Part shown: positions 10,833 through 17,556 of the stretch, in pieces
Numbering within the stretch: position 1 is the first letter of the stretch
Layout of the letters: every line of letters starts with the position of its first letter
NCBI GenBank assembly: GCA_015064395.1
Contig: SVSH01000009.1
Span: 1 to 64,000 of the forward strand
DNA: 64,000 nucleotides
Reading direction: 5' to 3'
Source of the DNA: Oscillospiraceae bacterium
GTDB lineage: Bacteria > Bacillota > Clostridia > Oscillospirales > CAG-272
Notes under the pieces: generated by a model
Seen by the model: the letters and a program-made list of their open reading frames with translations, nothing else
What the model was told of the DNA's origin: nothing
Database searches by the model: none
Position numbers and translations under genes: made by a program

Positions 10833-11960
10833 TCAAACGGCCGTGAACGTGCCTTTTTTTACTTGAATGACGTTTGCTTCGCAAAGACGCGCCATTTCGT
10901 TTGTCTCGCAGGTCGTCAAAATCACCTGCTTGTCACGAATGCGACTTGTCAGATAGTCCCGTCGGCGGGCGTCCAATTCACTCAACACGTCGTCGAACAG
11001 ATACACAGGGTGCTCCGCGCACGTCTCGCGGCAGATCTCGCCTTCTGCCAGCTTCATGGCCAGCGCCAGCGAGCGTTGTTGCCCCTGAGAGGCGAAAAGA
11101 CGGGCGCAGACGCCGTTGAGCGTGATGTCGATATCATCCCGATGAATGCCCCACAACGTGTATCCCGCGCCAATTTCGCGGGCGTGAGAGGTGGTCAGAA
11201 GCTTGAGATACGCTTCCTTTGTCTTTTTGGTGTCGAGATACTCCTCTTCACAGGACAGATGTGCCGTGCCAAGATAATGAAAATCAGGGGTCTCCTGCCC
11301 TTTTGTCATGTCCTCAAACACGTCGCGGGCGGCCTTTCTCATTTTTTGAATATACTCCACACGATAGCGAGCAATGATCGCTCCCTCGTGGGCCAGCTGC
11401 TCTGACCACACGTCAACGGTGTCCTCCATGATGCGGCGGGCACTCTCGCTCTCGGACGCCTCCTTGATCAGGCGATTGCGCTCCTTGAGTATCTTCTGAT
11501 ACCGCTGAAGCGCGCCCATGTAGACGGGCTTGAGCTGGGATATGGCAACGTCAAGAAAATTACGCCGCAGATCGGGTCCGCTCTTGATGATGGACAGATG
11601 CTCGGGACAAAACAGCACCACTCTCAGCCCGCCGATCAGATCGGACATTTTGGCGATGGGCAGACCGTTTTGCTCCATCTTGCGGCGTCTGCCTGCCATG
11701 AGCGTGGCGGACAATCGCATATCACGGATATGATCGCAATAGTCCAGCGTGACCGTCGCATGATCCTGTCCAAAGCGAATCAGATCAGCGTCGCGCGCCC
11801 CGCGAAAGCTCTTGCCCAGCGCCATCATTGCGATGGCCTCTAAAAGATTAGTCTTGCCCTGGGCGTTGTCTCCCAAAAGAAGATTGACTTGTGGGCAAAA
11901 CTCCACCTTGGCACTTTCTATGTTGCGAAAATTCTCAACTTGTATGGTTTTACACTGCAT
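10833..11960 (-). CDS. recF: DNA replication and repair protein RecF
   Basis: A 375-residue SMC-like ABC ATPase that loads RecA at gaps. Walker A is LLGDNAQGKTNLLEAI near the N-terminus; the signature region is ASQGQQRSLALAMKLAE; Walker B is PVYLFDDVLSELD. It begins MQCKTIQVENFRNIE, typical of RecF. It starts 13 bp after dnaN. The small S4-domain gene yaaA, usually found between dnaN and recF in Firmicutes, is absent here. Confidence 0.97.
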   Translation of the reverse strand: MQCKTIQVENFRNIESAKVEFCPQVNLLLGDNAQGKTNLLEAIAMMALGKSFRGARDADLIRFGQDHATVTLDYCDHIRDMRLSATLMAGRRRKMEQNGLPIAKMSDLIGGLRVVLFCPEHLSIIKSGPDLRRNFLDVAISQLKPVYMGALQRYQKILKERNRLIKEASESESARRIMEDTVDVWSEQLAHEGAIIARYRVEYIQKMRKAARDVFEDMTKGQETPDFHYLGTAHLSCEEEYLDTKKTKEAYLKLLTTSHAREIGAGYTLWGIHRDDIDITLNGVCARLFASQGQQRSLALAMKLAEGEICRETCAEHPVYLFDDVLSELDARRRDYLTSRIRDKQVILTTCETNEMARLCEANVIQVKKGTFTAV

Positions 11961-11973
11961 AACCGCGTGTCGG

Positions 11974-13125
11974 TCACTCCTTCATGCGGACGGGAAGCAG
12001 GAAGAACAATTCACTATGATCGTCGCTTGCCTCCAGGGGCTCGATGTTAATGGAGGTCAAGGCCGAGGTCATGCTGATCTTAACGGTATCTGCCGTGCAG
12101 GCACGCAGAGAGTCGATCAGATAGCGGTTGTTAAAGGCAATGGTCAGATCGTCACCCTCGTGGACAATGGACAGCTCGTCATAGGTGCTGCCTGCCGTGC
12201 TGGTAGCGTAGATCTTGAGCAGATCGCCCTCCAGCTGCAGCTTAACGTGCGAGCGGACGCTGCCGGCAATTCTCTCCTCGGTGATGAGAGCCGCACGGTC
12301 CAGCGCGGACAGAAGCGCATTCTTATCCACCTCAATACCGATGCGATGAGAGGAGATAATGACGCGATCGTAATCGATGTATTCGCCGTCGATCAGGCGG
12401 GAGAAGAAGGTCAGGTCTCCCAGCTTCATGAGAATGTTCTTGCGGCTGACGAAGATGCGGGCATCCTCTTCCTCGCTGTCCAGCAGCATTCTCTGCAATT
12501 CACCCACCGTCTTGACGGGCATGATGAAGGAATAGTTCATGGGAACGCCCTCGGCGCCGGCATTGGTCATCTCGGTCGAAACGGCACACTTGGCCAGGCG
12601 GAAGCCGTCACAGGTAACAGCCATCATATTATCCTCAACGATCTTGAAGTAGCAGCCGTTGAGCACAGGGCGCTGATCGTTAACGCCCATGGCATGGGAT
12701 ACCTTAGCGATCATCTTTTTGAGCACGGACTGATTGACGACAAAGCCCTTATCACCCAGCAGGTGAGGGATCTCGGGAAAATCGGAGCCACGCAGGGCGT
12801 TCATTTTATGGGTGGACTTACCGGCCTCAAAGGTAGCCGTCAGCTTATCGTCAACCGTCAGCGTGACCTCATCGCCGTCCATGACCTTGACGGTCTGATT
12901 AAACTTTTGCGCATTGATGATATAGCTACCGCCCTCGAGAACCTCGGGGTGAATGGTGATCTGTACGCCCTTTTCAAGGTCAAAGGTAGTCAGGGTACAG
13001 GTATCGGGCTCGACGGCCTCAATCAGGATGCCTTCGATACCGGGCATAGTGGATTTACCCGACACGGCGCACATCAAGGGGGCAATGGCTTCGCTAATGC
13101 TCTGGCGGTTGAAAACGATTTTCAT
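11974..13125 (-). CDS. dnaN: DNA polymerase III beta subunit (sliding clamp)
   Basis: A 383-residue clamp protein of normal length. It starts MKIVFNRQSISEAIAPL and contains the characteristic RPVLNGCYFKI segment and the C-terminal tail FFLLPVRMKE, close to the conserved PVRL/M ending that contributes to the protein-binding pocket. It encircles DNA as a dimer and tethers the replicative polymerase. It is downstream of dnaA across the oriC-like interval and an element copy, and is followed closely by recF. Confidence 0.97.
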   Translation of the reverse strand: MKIVFNRQSISEAIAPLMCAVSGKSTMPGIEGILIEAVEPDTCTLTTFDLEKGVQITIHPEVLEGGSYIINAQKFNQTVKVMDGDEVTLTVDDKLTATFEAGKSTHKMNALRGSDFPEIPHLLGDKGFVVNQSVLKKMIAKVSHAMGVNDQRPVLNGCYFKIVEDNMMAVTCDGFRLAKCAVSTEMTNAGAEGVPMNYSFIMPVKTVGELQRMLLDSEEEDARIFVSRKNILMKLGDLTFFSRLIDGEYIDYDRVIISSHRIGIEVDKNALLSALDRAALITEERIAGSVRSHVKLQLEGDLLKIYATSTAGSTYDELSIVHEGDDLTIAFNNRYLIDSLRACTADTVKISMTSALTSINIEPLEASDDHSELFFLLPVRMKE

Positions 13126-13182
13126 GGTTTTGTCCTCCGAAATTTTTTGAATTTGGAATGTATGTTTTATTTTTATTTTTAT

Positions 13183-13740
13183 TTTTTAACTACTTCTTCT
13201 GTTTGACACGCACACAGCTGTGCGCGTGCGCTGTACCGGCTTTGATGTTACTTCTTTGTCATTCAACAAAGAAGTAACCAAGAAAATGAACCCAGGCGTT
13301 CCCCCTGGGAACCCCCTGGCATTGCCGCTCTACAAAGAGCAACAAGAGAGATCACATAAACGCTTTTAGTGCTGTGCCTCAAATTAAGACAACACGAGCG
13401 GCAGGTGAGGAAAAAAAGGGCTTTTGCTTTCCGTATTGCGAAAAAGTTATGCTTTCATAAGGTGCGTTGAACGGTGGCAAGAGTTTTTGCTATCGCATCC
13501 TGCGTGTACCTTCCGTGTTTGCAAGTTTTTTTAACTTGCAAACACAAGCGTTGAAGGAGCAAACTTTTGCGAAAAGATAAGCAGAGCGACAGCGCCGCGT
13601 CCTTTTCGCACTGCGGGTTTCCAAAGGGTATTAGACCCTTTGGTCCGCTTTCTTGGTTCGTTCTTTCTCGGATGAGAAAGAATGAACACCTATGCATTCA
13701 GCGAGCGCGTTGTGCGAGCCTGTAGGAGAAGTCCTTGAAC
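13183..13740. repeat. Mosaic hairpin element copy R5
   Basis: Left end TTTTTTAACTACTTCTTCTG, B hairpin GTTACTTCTTTGT/ACAAAGAAGTAAC, and module C (CCGCTCT to GAGCGGCAGG). Then come module F (TTTGCAAGTT/AACTTGCAAA followed by CACAAGCG), module G (CCAAAGGG/CCCTTTGG), an inverted B hairpin GTTCGTTCTTTC/GAAAGAATGAAC, and a right end TGTAGGAGAAG. It lies directly upstream of dnaN. Confidence 0.85.
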
Positions 13741-14280
13741 TCTTCACAAACTAATTCTCCGCCAAAAACCTTCTCTCCCTCGCTCGCCATAGAACGAAAG
13801 AATGAAAGATTGAAAGAATGATTTAGTAGTAGCAGTATTAGGCCCTGTTGCTTCTGTGGAAACCCAAAAAATCCTTACACACCAACACTTTTTTACCCTT
13901 CATTTTCCATTCTCACGGTTGAAAACTCTGCCTCTTTTCTGTGGTCAAAAAGTGGAAAAATCAAATTAACGCGCCAATCGGTGTCAAAGAAGCACAACTT
14001 GTGTCCAAAAAAGAGATTTGGGTTCAAAAAATAGTGCCAACTGTGGATTATTTTGTCGTCTTGTGTTGTTGAAAACTCGCGGTATCTTTTACAGATGTGC
14101 GCGCTGAATATTGGTTGTCCCCACCTTGTGAATAAATGGGAACAGTCTGAAAACATCACGCAACGACAAGGAAAAATAAGGATTGCTTTTTATTTTACAC
14201 TTGCCTATCCCCACGTTTTACACATACGCTTGTATGGAAAAATAAGGTGTGGAAAAGTGTGTGGAAACTGTGGAAAACCG
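13741..14280. other. oriC-like region with DnaA-box-like sites
   Basis: This AT-richer stretch between dnaA and dnaN contains no credible gene. A consensus DnaA box, TTATTCACA (minus), is at 14127-14135. Near-matches include TGTGGATTA (14042-14050) and several TGTGGAAA sites (13855-13863 and two between 14245 and 14278). A TATCCCCAC lies near 14206. Position between dnaA and dnaN fits a Firmicutes chromosomal origin. The identification is from position and motifs only; GC skew was not computed. Confidence 0.65.
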
Positions 14281-14610
14281 AACAAAGAAATCGGGACGAT
14301 TTCTTTGTTCAACAAGATTTTGCTCAAAGGCTGAACGCCTTTGTCAAACCTGTGGTTTGAACGCAAAACTTGCCTGATGCCGGGAAGATGGATGAATAAA
14401 GGTAGGGACGATTTCTTTGTTCAACAAGTTTAGCTCAAAGGCTGAACGCCTTTGTCAAACCTGCGGTTTGAACGCAAAACTTGCCTGATGCCGGAGAGAT
14501 AGATGAATGAAATTATGATGGATTTTCCATTTCGACAAGATTTCACTCGAAGACTGGACGTCTTCGCCGAGCCTATGGCTCGGACGTGAAACTTGCCGCA
14601 CGCCGGGAAG
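14281..14610. repeat. Three tandem copies of a covarying three-way-junction structure
   Basis: Unit 1 (outer stem 14313-14323 with 14363-14372), unit 2 (14425-14434 with 14474-14483) and unit 3 (14536-14546 with 14586-14595) each enclose two 7-bp hairpins: CAAAGGC/GCCTTTG and TCAAACC/GGTTTGA in unit 1, CGAAGAC/GTCTTCG and CCGAGCC/GGCTCGG in unit 3. Seven base pairs differ between units 1 and 3 and all seven remain paired. A long hairpin of 13 bp (14281-14309) precedes unit 1 and half of it recurs before unit 2. The structure could function as RNA or as extruded DNA. I do not recognise it as a known family. Confidence 0.85.
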
Positions 14611-15041
14611 TTTTTTATTTTTTTTGACGCTCACACTGCGCCTACGGCGCGCGCTCGCTGTTTCGGTTTTGGATGACACTTCTTGCTTCGCGGCAAGAAG
14701 TGTCCAAGAAACGCGCCCGGACTTTCCCTCCGGGACCTCCCTGGCATTGCCGTTCTACAAGGATAAAGACGAGATAGACATATTGTTTCTTTGTATTGTA
14801 CTTCAAACCTTGCCAACACGAACGGCAGGCGGAGAAAGCAAAAGTTTTTGCTTTCTTTCTTGTAGGGACGGGCGTCCTCAACAAAGGCAATTCTAACATT
14901 GTGGAGAAGAAGGGGTGGGGGGGACGGAGTCAATTTGCAAAGCAAATTGATGCCGAGCGGAGCGAGGAGAGCCCCACTTTTTGCGGTAGTACCTAAGTGG
15001 TAACGCATTCCCTTCCCCACACAGGGTTAGGAAAAGTTGCA
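14611..15041. repeat. Mosaic hairpin element copy R6
   Basis: Left end TTTTTTGACGCTCAC, B hairpin ACACTTCTTGC/GCAAGAAGTGT followed by CCAAGAAA, module C, a short palindrome (GGGACGGGCGTCC), then an H module (ACATTGTGGAGAAGAAGGGG) with an inserted CAATTTGC/GCAAATTG stem. The right end is AGGAAAAGTTG. Between it and the dnaA 3' hairpin lies a separate perfect 12-bp stem GAAGAATTTTGT/ACAAAATTCTTC (15067-15093). Confidence 0.8.
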
Positions 15042-15158
15042 AGGGCGAACCTTTAGCTATCTGCGGGAAGAATTTTGTAAAACAAAATTCTTCGTGAGCG
15101 GGCTAACTGAACACTCCATAAGCATTTATTTTGTGCCCGCTCGGTTTTTGAGGGGGCC

Positions 15159-15187
15159 AGGGGAACTTTTTTCTAAAAAGTTCCCCT
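15159..15187 (-). terminator. 3' hairpin after dnaA
   Basis: AGGGGAACTTTTT pairs with AAAAAGTTCCCCT, 8 nt beyond the dnaA stop. Same class as after gyrA, gyrB and remB. Confidence 0.65.
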
Positions 15188-15195
15188 CGTACTCC

Positions 15196-16590
15196 TCACT
15201 GCCCCGTGATTTCCTTTTTCAGTTCAGAAATTTCAAGCGAGAACATATTGTCTGCCTGCATCCGGCGCTCAATGGTGTCAATGGAGGACATGATTGTTGA
15301 GTGGTCGCGATTGAAAATTTTACCGATATTCGGGAAGGACATATCAGTGATCGTACGGATCAGATAAACCGACACGTGGCGGGCGAAGGCGACCTCCTTA
15401 GTGCGGCGCGAGCCGATGATGTCTTCCCTCTTGACGCCGTACTTTTTGAAAATAGCGGCGAAGATCTTATCGACGGTTACGCTGACGGGCTCGGCGCCTC
15501 CGGAAATATCAATGATGCAGGATCTGGCCAGGTCCATGTTCAGCTCCTTGCCCGACAAGAAGATCAGAGCGCCCAGCTTTTTAATGGCACCCTCGATCTG
15601 ACGGATGTTGGAGCGCAGATTTTCGGCCAAAAACATCAGCACGTCATCAGGCATATGAATGTTGACCTGCTCGGCCTTCTTTTTGATGATGGCAATTCTC
15701 AGCTCCAGATCAGGCGGCTGAATGTCGGCGATCAGACCCCACTCGAAGCGGGTACGCAGGCGATCCTCCAGCGTTTTGATGTCGCGCGGGGGACGGTCGG
15801 AGGTCAAAATGATCTGCTTGTGCTCCTCAAAGAGCGAATTGAAGGTGTGGAAAAATTCCTCCTGCGTGGCCTCTCTGCCCGCGATGAACTGAATATCGTC
15901 GATCAGCAGCACGTCGCATTTGCGGTAGCGCTCGCGGAACTGGGAGGGAGCGTTGCTCTTGAGCGACTCGACCAGCTGATTGGTGAAATCGTCGCCCTTA
16001 ACGTAAATAATATTGATATTGGGATTATTTTTCTTGAGCTGATTGATGATCGCATACATCAGGTGCGTTTTACCAAGACCGCTCTGACCGTAAATGAACA
16101 GGGGGTTGTAGTTCATAGCGGGGCGATCGGCAACGGCAACGCAGGCGGCGTGTGCAAATTTATTGGACGCGCCGATGATGAAATTATCAAACGTATACTG
16201 GAAATCGTAGCTGGAAACGTCAGCGTGATTTGGAATGGAGGGCACGGGAGATATGTATTCGGTGGTCGATTTGTTCTCCTCCTCGCCCTGCTCCAAAATA
16301 TTGATCAGATTTTTAGGATCGACCGGCTTGCCGTTGAACACGATATCGACGTCAATGTCAAATCCCATCAGGTCAGAAAAGCCTTTTTTGATATCCTCCA
16401 GGTGGCGCTTTTTGATGATATTCAATTTCAACTCGGAGGAGGTGGAAAGGGTGATGGTATTGTTTTCAAAGCCGACGACGACCAGCTCTCCAAACCAGAG
16501 ATCTACGGTTTCGCGGCTGAGCTTGGAAGTAAAGGACTGACGCACGATGTTCCAAATATCGGCGATGTCGTTGAGGTATGCGGAAGACAT
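15196..16590 (-). CDS. dnaA: Chromosomal replication initiator DnaA
   Basis: A 464-residue protein of normal length. It has an N-terminal DnaB-interaction domain, then the AAA+ domain with Walker A (YGQSGLGKTHLMYAI), Walker B (CDVLLIDDIQFIAG) and the arginine finger region (RLRTRFEWGL). The C-terminal helix-turn-helix carries the DnaA signature FNRDHSTIMSSIDTIE. It binds DnaA boxes and opens oriC. The usual divergent neighbours rpmH-rnpA are absent; copA lies upstream instead, across element R7. Confidence 0.98.
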   Translation of the reverse strand: MSSAYLNDIADIWNIVRQSFTSKLSRETVDLWFGELVVVGFENNTITLSTSSELKLNIIKKRHLEDIKKGFSDLMGFDIDVDIVFNGKPVDPKNLINILEQGEEENKSTTEYISPVPSIPNHADVSSYDFQYTFDNFIIGASNKFAHAACVAVADRPAMNYNPLFIYGQSGLGKTHLMYAIINQLKKNNPNINIIYVKGDDFTNQLVESLKSNAPSQFRERYRKCDVLLIDDIQFIAGREATQEEFFHTFNSLFEEHKQIILTSDRPPRDIKTLEDRLRTRFEWGLIADIQPPDLELRIAIIKKKAEQVNIHMPDDVLMFLAENLRSNIRQIEGAIKKLGALIFLSGKELNMDLARSCIIDISGGAEPVSVTVDKIFAAIFKKYGVKREDIIGSRRTKEVAFARHVSVYLIRTITDMSFPNIGKIFNRDHSTIMSSIDTIERRMQADNMFSLEISELKKEITGQ

Positions 16591-16700
16591 AAAATTTTGA
16601 CCTCCTGGTGAATGTATTTTATGGAAAAAAATGAGGTTGTTTTTGAATAAAAAATGAAATTTGGCACTCTGTTTTTGGCGTAGTTATAATTATATATAAT

Positions 16701-16729
16701 ATTATAACATATTATTAGCAAAATTACAA
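16701..16729 (-). promoter_or_regulatory. Probable dnaA promoter
   Basis: -35 TTGTAA (minus, 16724-16729) and -10 TATAAT (16701-16706) with a 17-bp spacer, about 110 nt upstream of the dnaA start in an AT-rich stretch. Confidence 0.75.
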
Positions 16730-16732
16730 GGG

Positions 16733-16755
16733 ATGTCGTAATATTTGTACGACAT
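16733..16755. promoter_or_regulatory. Inverted repeat upstream of the dnaA promoter (possible operator)
   Basis: Perfect 8-bp dyad ATGTCGTA-7 nt-TACGACAT, ending 3 bp upstream of the dnaA -35. TGTCGTA is one base from the Spo0A-box core TGTCGAA, and Spo0A is known to act at oriC/dnaA in Bacillus. The link to Spo0A is speculative; another regulator is equally possible. Confidence 0.5.
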
Positions 16756-16780
16756 TTTTAAAAGTTTTTTATAGATTTTT

Positions 16781-17414
16781 TAAAGTGGTAACAACTTCTT
16801 CTTTTGACGCTCACACTGTGCTTCGCACGCGCTCGCTGTGCCGGTTTTAATGTCCTTTCTTTGTCGCTGAACAAAGAAAGGACGAAAGAAAATCAGCCAA
16901 AGGCTGCCGCCTTTGGAAACCGCTCCTTTGCTGCCCTACAAAGAGAAAGACGAGAGGTCGCATGAACACTTTTAGTGCTGTGCCTCGACTTAAGACAGCA
17001 CGAGCGGCAGGCGGAGGAAGCAAGAGCTTTTGCTTTCCGTTTTGCGGAAAATTCGAGCTATCAAAAGGTGCGTTGAACAGAAGCAAAAGCTTTTGCTGTT
17101 GCATCTTGCGTGCTACTTCCATGTTTGCAAGTTTTTTAACTTGCAAACGCAAGCACTGAAGATGTGTGATTTTGCGTCGTGTTGCGCGGAGCGAGAGCGC
17201 AGCGCCTACAAAGACGCACTGCGGGGTTCCAAAGGGCTCCAGGCCCTTTGGCGCCCTTCTTCCGCCACTTCTTGGGGCGTGCCAAGAAGTGGCATTAAAC
17301 GCACAGCGCGCCGCGATGTCAGATTTGGCAAGCAAATGCCAAGTTTTGTTCACCCGCTGAACACGGGCGTCATGCAAGCATGAACACAAAACTTGTGGCG
17401 CGCCCGGGGATAGA
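16781..17414. repeat. Mosaic hairpin element copy R7
   Basis: Left end GTGGTAACAACTTCTTCTTTTGACGC, B hairpin TCCTTTCTTTGT/ACAAAGAAAGGA, module C, a TCCGTTTTGCGGA stem and module F (TTGCAAGTT/AACTTGCAA followed by CGCAAGC). Then come module G with CCAAAGGG/CCCTTTGG, CCACTTCTTGG/CCAAGAAGTGG, and a divergent right end with GCGCGCC. Longest copy, lying between dnaA and copA. Confidence 0.85.
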
Positions 17415-17415
17415 A

Positions 17416-17489
17416 AGCTAAATTTCAAATAACTTCTCCTTTTGATGCACAAAGTTGTGTGCGCGTCAAAAGAAGAAGTTGTTTAAAAT
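17416..17489. repeat. Minimal solo-ends copy of the mosaic element
   Basis: The left end (GCTAAATTTCAAATAACTTC) and right end (GTCAAAAGAAGAAGTTG) sit back to back with only about 18 nt between them, forming one long imperfect hairpin of 74 bp. It shows that the two ends can exist without any internal module. Confidence 0.75.
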
Positions 17490-17505
17490 CCGGCCTTGCC
17501 CCACT

Positions 17506-17538
17506 AAAAAAAGGAGAACGCACACCGGATTCTCCTTT
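17506..17538 (-). terminator. Terminator of copA
   Basis: AAAGGAGAA/TTCTCCTTT stem followed by a TTTTT run on the minus strand, about 20 nt beyond the copA stop. Confidence 0.8.
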
Positions 17539-17556
17539 GAAAATTATATCATTTTC

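Noticed and set aside
13741-14280. Small genes in the oriC-like interval
   Set aside because: Candidate frames of about 90 codons have no RBS or recognisable product, and the stretch is explained by DnaA-box-like sites.
14281-14610. CRISPR array
   Set aside because: Only three units of about 115 bp with internal hairpins and diverged sequence; no short identical repeats with unique spacers and no cas genes.
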